From: Rotaria sp. Silwood1
Taxonomy: Eukaryota > Rotifera > Eurotatoria > Philodinida > Philodinidae
NCBI GenBank assembly: GCA_905250075.1
Contig: CAJNOP010000209.1
Location: forward strand, 157,452 to 221,451
Length of the DNA: 64,000 nt
Reading direction: 5' to 3'
Shown here one piece after another: positions 1 to 12,922 of the stretch. Each line of letters starts with the position of its first letter. The first letter of the stretch is position 1. A program made the position numbers and the translations under genes. The notes under the pieces are model-generated. The model did no database searches and was not told the DNA's origin. It worked only from the letters and a program-made list of their open reading frames with translations.

Positions 1-748
1 AACCACAGGAGTCATCCATAACAAGTAAAGAAAATTTTATTTACGCATATACTTTCGTCTGTTTTTTTTTCACGAAGGCTATTATATTTACACAGGTTGT
101 TATTGAGGAGCTGCTTTCATTTGTGCAGAAAATAAAACGAAAAGCAAACGAAGAATCATGTGCCTTGTTCTTTATCGGTGGTTGATTTTTTCCAACTTGC
201 AAAAAGAAACAGAACGGAATTAATACTCACATGAAGTAATGCTGAATCAATACATGTTGATTACCATGCTGTAGCATTCTCGATGTTTTTACGAAAAAGT
301 TTTGAGACACTATTATATAGTAGTTCATACATGGCAAGTGATCACGCACCAACAAACAGAGAGACACAAGTATAACTAGCAATCAGTCACAAAATTACAC
401 ATAACACAGAAAGCATAAAATACGTGTAATACTTACAAGGCGAACAATGACCATCATAGATCAATTCAATATGCTTATCGGCAACGATTGTATAACGAAA
501 GAGGAAAAGAAAGTGTCACGTTTATTCAAACAATTTTGGCATGAAAATATGTCGATCAAACTTTCGTTTGAACAATCGACAATCGAAAAAGTTCGAGTAA
601 CAAAAATAATCGAATGAATTATGACTAGGCGAGGCTATATTTTTCAATATCGAGTTGATTTAGTGAACATTATTCGAAGAATAAGTTTTCCATCAGCAAG
701 CATTAGAAAAATGTGGGCGTTTCTCAATCATGCAGAACAAATGCTTTT
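1..748. other. Left-edge intergenic DNA
   Basis: AT-rich sequence with no convincing coding exon. The only sizeable open frame (621-845, plus) is largely antisense to the end of the PI-PLC-like gene and is treated as its shadow. No RNA gene or repeat array was recognised. Confidence 0.5.
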
Positions 749-1864
749 TCAAAGAGATAGTACTGTTGTATTACAAAAACTGGGAGCCAGAACTGTATTA
801 CACAATATCGGTGACGTATTTGGAAAATCATTTTTCACGTTTTGACATAATTCTGTATCATCGCATTGTACAAAATCTGTACTTATGATGTGAATACCAT
901 ATTTTCGAGCTTGTTTATATCTCTCAAACAGTTGTTGGTCACCATAACCAAGTAAAACACGACTTATTTGACCGTTTATGTGACTTTCAATAATTAATTG
1001 TTCATTTATCAATGGATTCCGAATATTGATAATCGATGCATAGGGAAGATTGATATTTGTTTGAGCAATAAAGAAAAAATTTGAAAGTGGTTCACATTTA
1101 GAAATTAAATCAACGACAATATTGTGTTCGTCATCAATGAAACTCACTAAAATTTTCCCTAAAGACAGAGATAGTGGAGGCCAACCGTAATTTCCATATG
1201 AATAATTGCCACTTAATTCATCTTGTCTCTGTTTCTTCAAAGCTAAATTAATCGATATCTGCTGACCACGAATTAATTCTGGTAGTATGAATGAATCAAT
1301 AGGAAACACTCGGAGAATTTGTTCTTTCATTGATTCGAAATGTTGGCATCGAACGTCACCATAAAGTGCTGTTAAAAAATCTTCACGGAATCTTTGTTTG
1401 ATTTCAATAAATAGAAATATCGGATAGTGTTTTGGATTCTGTTGACTCCATCTATGAATTCTTACTAAACAATCACTAAAACAATAGCAGTTTGTCTTAT
1501 CATCGATTAATTGCATATGATAAACAACATAATCATTTTTCATTAAATGAATGTCTAATTCAATCTGTCTGATACCAGCTATTAATTGAATGTCGAGATT
1601 TGAATGATGATATTTGTAAAAAAAAGTTTCTTGATGATAACTGTTGTGTGTTCCGAGAATGGTCAAATGATTTAGTTTTAAACGCGAATCGATCATCCAT
1701 TCATTAGTTGATAGATTTTTATTACTGTTAGACGAACTTTTGTTGCTAACATAGTAACATTGATCATTTTGATAAAGGACCTTTATCATTAAAATCCATG
1801 ATAAAATGAAGAACAACATCCAAACACTGAACTTGAGGAAAATGTTGATATTAAGAAACACCAT
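749..1864 (-). CDS. Phosphatidylinositol-specific phospholipase C-like protein (PI-PLC X / PI-PLC-C1 type), single exon
   Basis: A 371-residue intronless frame. Residues about 9-30 are a hydrophobic segment that could be a signal anchor. The TIM-barrel X-domain signature follows: LGTHNSYH (about 70-77) with the candidate catalytic His73, then GIRQIELDIH (about 97-106) with the acidic pair expected to bind metal or activate the inositol hydroxyl, then a second His in VYHMQ (about 116). Members of this family cleave phosphoinositides or glycosyl-PI at membranes. The THNSYH/ELDIH spacing resembles the Ca-dependent PI-PLC-C1 group of bacteria and fungi more than animal PLC-beta/gamma, because there are no PH, EF-hand or C2 domains. 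Horizontal acquisition is plausible in a bdelloid but is inference. The start is the first ATG, directly before the hydrophobic stretch. The substrate is not established. Confidence 0.8.
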   Translation of the reverse strand: MVFLNINIFLKFSVWMLFFILSWILMIKVLYQNDQCYYVSNKSSSNSNKNLSTNEWMIDSRLKLNHLTILGTHNSYHQETFFYKYHHSNLDIQLIAGIRQIELDIHLMKNDYVVYHMQLIDDKTNCYCFSDCLVRIHRWSQQNPKHYPIFLFIEIKQRFREDFLTALYGDVRCQHFESMKEQILRVFPIDSFILPELIRGQQISINLALKKQRQDELSGNYSYGNYGWPPLSLSLGKILVSFIDDEHNIVVDLISKCEPLSNFFFIAQTNINLPYASIINIRNPLINEQLIIESHINGQISRVLLGYGDQQLFERYKQARKYGIHIISTDFVQCDDTELCQNVKNDFPNTSPILCNTVLAPSFCNTTVLSL

Positions 1865-4186
1865 TTCTTGTCAGTTTGGAATATTTCAGCCGATTAGAAA
1901 TAAGATATCAGTGATAAAAATATAAGCAAACGACAAGAATGTCACTGATTTACTTGCTCAATGTCTTTTACTTCCAAGCAATTGCAACAGACTCGAAAAC
2001 ATTCGAAAATGCGAAGTTTGTGGAGAAAACGTGCATGCATAATTATTTTCGCGTCATTTCGTCGATGATGTCAACCATGAAACAAGGTGATACACACATG
2101 GATAGAAAAATGCTCGTACAGCCTTTTGCGTTTCTTCGTCATGGACAAGAGAACAAACAGGACGCTAAAAGAAAAAAAAATCTCCATGAGACGCTATTTT
2201 GCTGATAGAGTCACTACGTCACATGTATATTTTGTCTCAAGAAATACATTTCAGTTTGTTGATTGATGAAACTCACCAAACATTCGACTATTTTGAAGAC
2301 AACAAAATATTAACTCATGAATCATTTTTATGTATTTCGATAGAAAAGCGACCTAGATAGCGCCACAGAGACTGTATGGCGTCTTTGTGAAATCTCTAAG
2401 CGTTTATCGATAATCACAAATCTTTCTACTAGATGTTTTGTTGAAACCACATATAAATTACCATTTCTGGAATCGGCTGCTAAATTATTCTTGTGGGTAA
2501 TGCCGTCAAGCAGAACAAAAATTAGGAGAAAAGAAAATGATAGCTAACCTATTTTATGTCGTATCAAATGAATAGAGCGAGTGATATATCGCGAAACTTG
2601 AAGGAAAGAAAGGAAATGTGATCGTCAAGTGCTTCATGAGGTACTATTCGCACTGCTGTTATACAACTCCGTCTCTTTTCTGTTGATACAATGTTATTTT
2701 GGTCGCTACCTTGGAAAAAGATTTTCAACCAAGCAACAAGAGGGCATGCAAACGAGTAACAGAAGAAAGAAGTTATCCATCAAGGACGTTTGCTAAAGAG
2801 GAAAAGGTGGGATCAATAGAAATCCTCTCGTCGAACAGCGAGAGATGAAAAAATCTGAATGAGAGACTCTATCTCATTATATGGTGAACAGTATTAACAT
2901 CGGTTTGATTAAACAGAACTGGGCTGAATCGACGCTCTTATCATCTAGAAGTTGGCGGATTGGTGTGAAGTTCTAATGTTTTTGTACGGTGCTTTCAAGT
3001 CCGAATCGGGTGTACGTGTGTGGGGTGTGAGTATGGGTCTTTATTCAAATAAGAGATCCACACCCACCCATGTTCAACATATTCTTATCAATTATGAGCC
3101 AACGTACGTAGACGAATTTATTTCGTGAACATATCTTTTTGTTTTTAAAAGCTTCAATTTGTTTTGTAACAAAGTAGATCAAATGAGCATTGTGTTCAGC
3201 TATTGACAAACAAGTGTTTTGAACAAGAAAATAGCTACAAAAAATTATATAAAAGACAAGTACTCAGCCATCAGCTCTTAGTTAAATTGTTCTCTTATTT
3301 TTCAGTGCATTATTGGCTGGCTCTTCTTTAATAACAACTAATTTTTTTGATTAAATATCAATACGATATGACGACAAAATGGAGGGATGGTTGGATCATT
3401 GTTTGCACTGGTCTCATGACTTTTTTTATAGTTTCAAGAATGTCACAAAACTAATAACAGTGGTAATATCGACCAATGGTAACATATGAAAAATACTTGT
3501 TTCATTGACAATTGTTGTCAGTGTCGAATATCATAAAAGGATACTTTCAAGTAGTTGAGATATACTAAGCAATCTAACAATAACTTTTGCTTTATTGTTT
3601 TGATCTCTTTCTGTAGAGTTTAATTTAAATTGGCCTAGACCAAGAAGATGGTATCGAAATAACATGACGTGACAAGACAATTTATGTAGAAACTTTACAC
3701 GCTTAACCTAGCAACAGAATTGTTGGCATTGTATGATTGAATGCGGCACGTGATATTAGCATGAACCGCCAGATCATGCTCAAGAACATTGATTAGTATC
3801 GCTCTCGTCTGCATTACAATCATCGTAATCTAGTAGAAGATTACTATCACTGTTCACTGCAATTGATGTGAATTGATGATTCTTCTTCTTTCTTGTCTCT
3901 TTGTTTTCTCTTTAAGTATATTTTTATGAGTGCCGACATTAGAGAACATCCGTTTGAACATATTATTAAAGATATGAGCAACACTACTAAGGCAAAATAT
4001 CATCGTTTAAGGCTTTGATAAAATTGCTGCCTCGATCTAATATAAAAAATAATACCATGAATTGTCATGTCGAATTGAAAACGTTTGAAAGCAACTTTGA
4101 TTGCCTATTATGATAAAGGTGGAGTCGAAATAAAAAACTATATATGGGTCAGAGCAGACTTTTGCAATACTGTACCTAGGAAATAC
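1865..4186. other. Intergenic DNA with one G/C-arm hairpin
   Basis: No gene is supported. An open frame of 88 codons at 1,939-2,205 (plus) has no recognisable motif. The one structured feature is the telomere-like hairpin at 3,008-3,070. The rest is AT-rich and unremarkable. Confidence 0.4.
3008..3070. repeat. Telomere-like G-arm/C-arm hairpin
   Basis: The G-rich arm (gtgtacgtgtgtggggtgtg then gtatgggt) is followed about 20 bp later by a C-rich arm (ccacacccaccca). The arms can pair imperfectly. The units are degenerate TGTGGG. Confidence 0.75.
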
Positions 4187-4766
4187 TATGAACTCGCTTG
4201 CCAATTTCAATATACAATTCACAAGAGAGATAGACTGTGTGTAGCGTATAATTACTATTGACGAAACGAGTTGTTAATTCAAGATAATAATTTTCTGTTT
4301 GAAGCTGTTGCTCCACATGCGTGATCTAATTAAAAGTGTTCCTTCTTTTGCTCCTTGGATCAATTCGATTTTTAGTTGTTCATGAACTTCGCTTGCTTGT
4401 CATCCACTGTGTCGAATAACTATTGGTCTCGATGGTACAATATCATTTGCAGCTATACAACTGAGAAATGATTCTGCAAACATTGAAATGAAGACATTGA
4501 AAGATTGATGACAATTTTTTAGTTTACTTACCGTTACTTCAATTAAGACATTGTTGAATGACAGTCAGGAAACCTGCATCTTCAACGCTGCTAATCGGAC
4601 GTGTATTTTCACAATTAGACTGATTAGAATTAATATGACTAGGAGTAGTTAGCGAAGTAAGACTAGACGAAGCTAATGGCAAGTTAGAATAAAATGAAAG
4701 TGTGGATGTAGACTGTTCCTTTGGACACTTCTGTTCAACCAGTGATTTTGCAGATCCATGAGTATA
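4187..4766 (-). pseudogene. hAT-superfamily transposase remnant
   Basis: Read on the minus strand, broken pieces line up in hAT order. The first is a Ser/Thr-rich linker ending in EDAGFLTVIQQCLN, followed by a plausible short intron (GTAAGT donor near 4,533). Next is a stretch with VPSRPIVIRH and LKIELIQGAKEGTLLIRSRMW, matching the hAT pattern of a conserved VPSR/R element followed by a D-x-W block. Here the aspartate of that block appears to be replaced. After a frameshift comes NYYLELTTRFVNSNYTLHTV, like the 'Y-x-x-L-T-x-H-F-I-D-x-x-W' block. There is at least one in-frame stop and one frameshift, so it cannot encode a working transposase. The N-terminal zinc finger and C-terminal dimerisation region were not found. 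The superfamily call rests on pattern memory, not a search. Confidence 0.45.
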
Positions 4767-4799
4767 TACATCTATCTTATGGTAAGTTCAACAAGATGC

Positions 4800-6667
4800 A
4801 AAACTCTTGATAAAAGTATATTTATTGTTTTGAAATTTGGTCGCTGGTAACTCGGATTGAGATCGAAACGATAATGAATTGATGTATTTTGACTGCGTAT
4901 TTCTGTGGTTTTTCTTTTAGAAACATTTTAATGCTTATGTGTTATACTTATTGTGATTAGGAGAACGTTGCATAAATAATAGTCATACACTTGAAGGTAG
5001 ATGTGTATTGCTTGGCATAGGGACTGGCACTGAAGTAATTTGCCTATCAGGCAACATGATTGAGTCGGAATCAGATGGTGCCGATGGCGGGTGATCGATG
5101 GAGAGAGCGAGAGAAGGAAAGAAAGAAAACAATGCAAAGTGAAATGATGAGACTATGAACCAAGGAAAAGCAGAGAGAAACATAGTAGTACAAAGTAAAA
5201 CTATAAGAACATGAACACCGGAGGATAGTGTCATACGAAGAAAATGAAGAACAGAGTGGTCAATATACATTTAAAAATGAGAAACGAGTGTAATACAGAG
5301 AGAAAGAGAGCAATACATTATAAAAAGCTTGCCAGTGCAGCCCCTTCAAGGCTAAAATGTGGAACTCACATATTCCGTGTAAGCTAGAACACAATCTAGT
5401 ATAACCGGTTGCAAGAGAAAAAATATCCGTTAAGCTTTGGAGCCCTTCTCCCATCTTCTCGTTGCTAAAGAAAATGGATCTAATAACCTGTGAAATACGC
5501 CTCCCATCGGTTGCCAGGGAAGCATTTGTATTCAAAGGCCTTTGACCCAGATTATCATGATAACGGCCCCGTTAACGAACACCTCTCAAGATTATAGAAA
5601 AAGTGACGAGAACGGTAAAAGAGAAAAAAAAATAAGTCGTTTGCTCAGAAAAAAATATTCATTTCAGTATCTGGATCCTATCATAACCATACAGACTTGT
5701 TAATATGTTACTCTTGCAACTTATTCATGAATTGTGATAAACATGGCATCACGTAATATTTACCACGAAAGCTGTTCTTTAAGGTTTCACATTACAATAT
5801 AATACAAATTGTATTGAAGACATTTTGTTATGCAAATAGTGAGTTTATGCAATGCGTGTCGAAACATCAGGAATGCTCCGTTTGTCTTTAATATGATAAA
5901 AAGTAGATCTATCGTGCAAGAGTCTGAATATGTGAGGCAAAACAAACACTGAGCTGAACGAATTATTATTATTTTTTAGATATTCTTATACATAACCATA
6001 AATGAGATTAGGAAATTCGTATGTATTCGTTTTTTTAAGAAATATTACTCGTAAAAAATGCTTCACAAGAAGATTGAAAATAACAATGAATTTTCATTAA
6101 TAGTGCATGACTTTACCTGACAAAATCTAAACAGAACTTTTCTATATTCCATTCTCCTTCATTTCATTTGCTATCGACATATTATCGATACAAGAAAATG
6201 GCAGCAGTTAACTCTTGATTGTAATAACACATCATGTTTTCAAAGATATTTTCATGTAGTTTTTATATAAAAGGAAACAGTATATATTTGAGGTTATGCT
6301 TGAAAAGAAAAGAAAAATTTCTGAATCATATTGTTTTTTCATTGTCCAGAATATTTTAATGTGAATTAGAAACTATCGAACTTCTTTCTTCAGAAATTTG
6401 TTTATCGTCTGTTACTCGTATTCTTTTCGAATATAAACACAGATGTGACAGAGAAAGCAAAGCTTATCGGATTATTATTGCAAAAAAAAAAATACTTAAA
6501 TAAAATGACATTAAGATTGACAACTATTATATTGTGGTCTCTAGAAGTAGAAATAGGTTATTCTTTCATACAGTCATATGAGAGTAAATGAATGTAAAAT
6601 ATTTATAATGACGAATATTCAAGCAAAAAAAAATACTGTCAAAGAGTCAATAGTAATAAATGATCAT
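4800..6667. other. Intergenic DNA, no gene seen
   Basis: Open frames of 69-95 codons on the minus strand (4,928-5,535) are low-complexity or hydrophobic with no recognisable domain, and lie in overlapping frames. They are not supported as genes. No RNA gene or tandem array was noticed. Confidence 0.4.
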
Positions 6668-7474
6668 TCAACTTGTCGAAGCTGGTAAGAGAGTTTCTTT
6701 GGCGTTCTCGCGTTTGTCGTTGATGTTGTCAGAACGAGACGGTATTTTTCGCCAATAAAGGACCGACCAGCTAACAAGAGCAATAAAAATTGGTAATAAA
6801 TGGCCTACATAGAACCATACTTCATTTGCACTAACTGACGAGAAAAGAGAAGGTATTGCAGTAGCGAGCACATATGTAGCATCAAATAGAAGACAAATAC
6901 ATGTAATAATCAGCAGTGGTTTAATATAAGGACGGCGAAAGTTTGTTATATTGATGTGCCAAAATACAAAGAAAAGTATAACATACAAAAAAAATATTCC
7001 GACTGAAATTTGACGTAGACGAAAACTGAGTTGAAGACGTTCAGGATTAAATGAGAAATTTTTTGCAACGCTGAGAAATACAGCAGATCCTATCAAACCA
7101 ATAGGTACGATTATCGCTGCAACTATATCAATTGGTCGACTTTTCATATTGCCACGCATTTCTACTAAACATTGAAAACTAGATGCCAATAATACTTGAG
7201 AGCTTATTGTTAAGAATGTTGCTGTAATTCTATACAATTTTTTTGTGTTTCGTTCTTCAAGAGTTAACGTGGCACGTAGAATAAGTTCACTAAAGGTGAA
7301 AAAATGTGACAAAAATATTAAACTAGAAATAAGACATGGCCGGCAACTAAACCATAATGATTGAACAAACCAAAAAATCAACGAAAGATATACGAATACG
7401 GCAAAAACTGCAGCAATATGAGCTGAAGGATTATATGAAAAGTAGGGATAAATACCAACGGTAAGATTCGTCAT
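6668..7474 (-). CDS. Seven-helix membrane protein, RTA1-like
   Basis: A 268-residue single-exon frame with about seven hydrophobic segments, a short outer N-terminus carrying the NLT glycosylation sequon, and a polar lysine-rich C-tail. The N-terminus (YPYFSYNPS before helix 1), a charged patch after helix 3 (RATLTLEER) and a late NEVWFYVGHLLPIF block before the last helix resemble fungal RTA1/RSB1-type proteins, which are implicated in lipid translocation and stress resistance, and the related DUF7702 family. It lacks the DRY and NPxxY hallmarks of rhodopsin GPCRs. If the fungal affinity is right, it is a candidate horizontally acquired gene. The family call is tentative, but the frame, composition and topology support a real gene. 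Confidence 0.6.
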   Translation of the reverse strand: MTNLTVGIYPYFSYNPSAHIAAVFAVFVYLSLIFWFVQSLWFSCRPCLISSLIFLSHFFTFSELILRATLTLEERNTKKLYRITATFLTISSQVLLASSFQCLVEMRGNMKSRPIDIVAAIIVPIGLIGSAVFLSVAKNFSFNPERLQLSFRLRQISVGIFFLYVILFFVFWHINITNFRRPYIKPLLIITCICLLFDATYVLATAIPSLFSSVSANEVWFYVGHLLPIFIALVSWSVLYWRKIPSRSDNINDKRENAKETLLPASTS

Positions 7475-10400
7475 GAAGTTGTGTTGATTCGAAGCAAAAA
7501 TTTTACACCAATATTGAGTTTCTACCGCTTAATTTTGTGTCTTCTCTTTACAAAAATCGATGTAATGCTGTCACTCTTAAAAGTAAATAAATCGATCATA
7601 ACATAAATTTTTCATTATACTCATACAAACATTTTGTCGTGTTTGGATATTTTTCTTTTGCGTTCTTCTACGTCTTACACCACATATGCTTCAATTATAG
7701 ACACAGAAAAAAAATTTCTGACTGCGCCAATATTCTAAAAGAAGGTTAACGACAGTGTCAAAATACTTTTTTTTTTCTTCTCTGATACTATAACTTATGT
7801 TGCACATTAGATGGCTGTTACAAACTACTGTTGTGTTAGCCTATGCTGACTGGCTTGTTTCCTAGTTTTTATTTTTTCATCGAGAAAAGAAAGATAAAAA
7901 ATAAGATGATCACGTGTATCTACTTGCATTATGAGGAAAACCAAAGAAAAAACAAGACAGAGAAGAAAAAAGAAAAGAAAAAAATAATGGATGAAAGAAC
8001 AAAATGCTTCCATCTAACATGTTGATTCAAGGACAGCAGATGGTCGTGCTTATTTTGAGAGCAATTTCAACAATTTATATATATAGAAAAATATGATTGA
8101 TATATTTCCGACAGATTTAGTATTCACACTGAATTGAGTTTAAATAAAATCTTGAGTCAAAATATAATATTCAAGGTGTTTTTCTATCTTAAAAAATTAC
8201 CTTGAGACACCTAAGTTAAAGGTAATCGTTACTTGAATACCAAAATGTACTTGATGAGTAATTAAATAGTATACATTTGCAACGCTAGATATATTTTAAA
8301 GTACTCTGATAAAAACTCAAAACTTCTACTAGAGTTAGTACATGATTTATCTATGTTTTGATTGGTACAGATGAGAAACTTGGCTGGTATATTTGGTTTA
8401 TGTTTAATTGAGTATATTTTGTTAATTATATACCCTTGAAAAAAAATCAGTCTACTCATTTTTCATAAATAGAATATTAAGACAAATGATTGTTCCATGA
8501 TCGTTAATTCATAGTTTAAATCATTTCTTCATTGATAAGTTTATCTTTCATTTTTAAAATAATAGACCAACGATGAAATGCATATTAGATGTATAGACAA
8601 TTTGCTTAAATCTATGCAGGCATACTTGACATCGACTGTCACAAAACCATATTAATTCTGAAGGAATAACAATGTTACTATTCTTCTACTGTGCGTGTAT
8701 GTGTGCATCTTGAAAATACAAATATGCAAACTATCAGCTTTCTTCAGAATTATAAAACAAGTCCAATAGAGGACAATGATGAAAGTTTTATATTTATTTA
8801 TAAACACATATGTAAGCGTATATTATAACATCTCAAAACTGATGAAGGCATAGCCATATTTTCTAAAACGTTTTATAGCCATGACCTACTTATATTATTT
8901 TCATGTATCATGCCGATTGTATGTCAATCTAGACGAGTTAAACTCAACACAACTAGAATAACTCTACTATTGGTCAACATTACTTTATTTAAAATAAAAA
9001 ATATTTCGTAAGAATATTTATTGTTAATAGACAATGTCGTACAAAGCATCATTCCATGAAAATGAATTCATTAAAACGAAAAAAAAAATGCTTCATTTGT
9101 AAAAGTTTTATTTTCCGTATACCTCTACAAAAAAAAGACATCTTACCAAGGCATCCTGTGATAGAATACAGTATAGCAGTTTCATGACTGTATGCGTACC
9201 GTTGCGGTTTCGAGTTCTAAATTGGAAGAAAGTGAGGTACATACAGAACTTACGACTATTATCGTAGCACAGTAAATTAAACACATAGCTCGATATGACC
9301 AAGTGAAATTTCGGATCTTGTCGATCTATTAACAAAAATTTTCTAATCAATGTCAGAGTGTGAAAAAAATCTTTATCGTAATTGATATATTTATAGTTTT
9401 GACTATATCAGTAATTTTCTTTCTTTTTATTCTTATTGTTACTACTCTCTTTTTTTTGAACATTGACTCTCATTTTTTGATGTTATCATACATGTCATAT
9501 TTGAATACTGCATCTATTTTAATAACTTTTTTGTTATATTTTTAAACATAGTCATTAAACTCGACTATCGATATGTCTTGTAATGAGAATAAAAGAAACT
9601 AACAGATGTTATTTTTTTGTAGATAAACAAGAGTAAAGAAAACATTTATCCATTCAAACAATGATTTTTCTTTGTTTTTTTCTTACATCAATACTTTAAA
9701 TCAAGCTGCTTATTGTCATATTCAAAATTTACAAAGGGTGTGGATGTAGGTGTGGAAATGACTGACCTAGAGTTACAGAATATTCACTAGAAAATGGATA
9801 AAATAGAAAGTTTTGTATGCATTAGTTCTTCTCAAAAGTCCGACTTTTCTGACTTCACTGTTTGAGATTTCTTCTAAATTGAGTTAGCATAAATGACTGA
9901 AGTATTATCAACATACTTATCTCATTTCTTACTGCTAAAATAAAAAATCAATTCAATTATTGTTACCATGTTCAAATAGAAGGTATTTAATTCACATTTT
10001 AGCAAATACTTGTTTTTCATAGTTACATCTGAATCATAAAAAAAAATATTAATTCAATCAATATCTATTTATATTCTTTACACATACATGCATATACGAA
10101 ATAACAATAAAATTTTCACAAGGTATATGATCATTAAGTAAATATTAGTTTATTCGGTTTGAATATTTAATATTTATATCCTTTAGCTATTTTTCCTTCA
10201 ATAAATTTGTTAAATGACAAAGAAAAATTACTTCCCTAGTTAGAATAGATGCAACTATGCAATGCTAAAACATTGAAAACATAGAATTACTCATTGAAAA
10301 TGTCTTGTCTAGTGATGTGTGAATACTACGTACGACATAGATCAAAAGCTTTTGAATATTTCATTGAATTCAGGTTTCTTATGAATTGAAAAAGAAGTTG

Positions 10401-12895
10401 ATATAAGGAAAAGAAGTGAATTTGTACGAGGTTCAATTGATTCTATACAATGAACAGATATTTTCAAAGATGAAAAATTCATCTTGCATAATTCATTTCT
10501 ATGCTTCAATGACAGTATTATACAAGACTGAATAGTTATTGAGAGTGTTCGATTTTATTTAGATAAAAAAAAAGATGAAATTTATAAAAGGAAAAAGATA
10601 TCATGTTGATTTGGATTAGTTGATTCTGAGAAGCATAGCAAGAAAGTATAGTACTTGAAATTTCTTTATGAAAATCATATGCAAAAATAATGTAAATGAC
10701 AGGATATATATATTTTAGATATAATTATATAGTTTGTTTTTTTGTTTTGAATATCAATTCCATTTTTATCACACTCATGTTTCGGCATGCAGCAATCGAG
10801 GAGAATGTTTGTAGAAGAAATTCATTAATGTTGTTTGATAGTCAGGATCTCTTTTACATCTTGTTCATACCAAAGAATTAAAATTTTGTCGAAATTTTTC
10901 AATGAATCGATCATAAAAATTGATATGAGTCAAAATTCGATATCCAAATGTTAGGAAAAAAATCAGATAATCTTTTCACATGTCAAACATTTTAGATTAG
11001 TTTGATACAGTCATATCTGTCTGTTTGAACTTGCATTAAAATCTGAAGTAAATAAATAATAATGTGTATGCCTTTCTCCTCTTTATCATTAGAGAACTTT
11101 AAAATGTCCATTTCCGATTTAGATTCAGTGATTTCAAAACACAGACTAGCTTTATTCAGAATAAATGTGATGTTTCTCTTACGAAAAACTAGAAATGTTT
11201 CTAAAACTGAAAGATCAATAATATTCTAATTCAGGTTATTTTTAGACTGACGTTTCCTAGAACACAAATCGATCTTATTGTTTTCTAAAGAATAATGCAC
11301 TGCTCATCGATTCTATCTGATATTAACGTTTTTCTGAAATCGAACCGTCAAGCGATAAACTAGTTACATTTTCATAGAGTATCTTGACTATAATAATACA
11401 GTAAACTAATGAACTTCTTTGGATAAGGTAGATTTTCTATTTATTTGAAAGATCTAAGTAGATTCGAAGAAAATTTAGAAAAATACTATTATCATTACGC
11501 ATAGTCTTCGTGTTCGCTGCGTTGGGATTAAAGGGCTATCTATTTCTGCGAAAAAAAATTGCAATTTTTTCCTATTAATCGATTTTATTATTTGTGCATA
11601 ATCGGATAGAACAAAATGCCCGCTATCAAATGCATTATGATTTGTTGGGTTTAGTTTTTCATTTTTACGATTTTTAAAGAGGAATTTTTTTTCTTTAAGA
11701 AACAATTTGTTTTCTGGAGCAATCGTTGATAAAAATGCTAATATATAGGACAAGTATATGCCACACATATTTCTTCATATGTTTATTTGATTCGCCACAG
11801 TCGATTACCTACGACAAGTTAACCTTGATATTTTTTCCGTGTTTTTCTCCTTAATTTATTAATATTTTAAACTTTAATCTCACAATATTCGACCTAGAAT
11901 TTCGAAAGCAATCTTATTCAAAAGAACAAAGAAAGTTGCATCGACTAATTAATCTGCTATTTGAATGTTAAAATTTTTATACTTTTTAACGTTTTAGTAT
12001 TTTTCGAATATCTAGTCTTAGAAATCTAAATTAGAAAAGTTATGAATCAATCGCTATAATCAGCGATTATCAACTGAACGAAACCATTTCGAGTTCAATA
12101 TCTCAAATTTTGGGAGAGAAGAGTCATTTTTAAGAAACCCATTTTTTTTTGGAAAACTTTGATTGCTTAAAACTTTGTTGATGAACACGGTGTATAGTGT
12201 TCCGTTAACATAAAACTGTTCAGCTTGATTGATTCACATAGGACCGAGATCACTTTCTAATGATGGCAGGAAGCAGGAGGTGAAGACGTTTAGGGATGAG
12301 GATAGAAAACATTGAGTATTATATTTACAGTCGATAATTTCTAATCTATCTTGACGTAAAAAAGAAATGAAATAAATTCTGCTCGATGTGATGTTTGTCA
12401 TCAACGAAGTCGAAACAAGCATCCAATTGGCAGATGACAGTATGCATATTTTATGTTGATCGTATTTCAGACTTGTTTCTACATGAAAAGATTGCTTAGA
12501 TATATGTCTGTTGACAGAAAATATCGGTTGTTGGCTCATTCAAACATGTTTCTATTTAAATTCTAGTTTATTACAGTAGGAAATCAGACTATGGGAAAAA
12601 TACTCATTTTGCTTATCTGATTAATATAGCTAAGTATGAATAATAAAATGTATGGAGAGTAACATAATACGTTAGTTAGTTTTCATTTCTATACAGTAGA
12701 GTATATTGCAAGTAGGTCTTCACAACAGACTTCTGAAACTTATTCTTGTATATTGTTCTGTTGAGAAAAAACAATATACTCTTCTCTCTTTCATCATTTA
12801 TATCTTCAGATCATCATTAATTACGAAAATGATATTCATTAGCGGCATTAAAAAGCTTAATACGACGTATAATATATTAACTTCGACATGTATAT
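7475..12895. other. Long gene-poor AT-rich stretch
   Basis: About 5.4 kb with only short frames (60-101 codons), mostly hydrophobic or lysine-rich and often antisense to each other. None carries a recognisable domain. A single telomere-like G-arm lies at 9,735-9,757. Multiple A/T homopolymers occur. No tRNA-like cloverleaf was found by eye. Confidence 0.4.
9735..9757 (+). repeat. Solitary telomere-like G-arm
   Basis: The sequence gggtgtggatgtaggtgtgg has four degenerate GTGTGG units without a C-rich partner nearby. It resembles one arm of the hairpin family. Confidence 0.6.
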
Positions 12896-12922
12896 TTGCT
12901 CATTTATTTAATTTCAAGAAAA

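Noticed and set aside
621..845. 74-codon plus-strand frame
   Set aside because: Mostly antisense to the 3' end of the PI-PLC-like gene; no independent support.
1939..2205. 88-codon plus-strand frame
   Set aside because: Starts with ATG and a hydrophobic stretch, but no domain, no polyadenylation signal and no neighbouring exons were recognisable.
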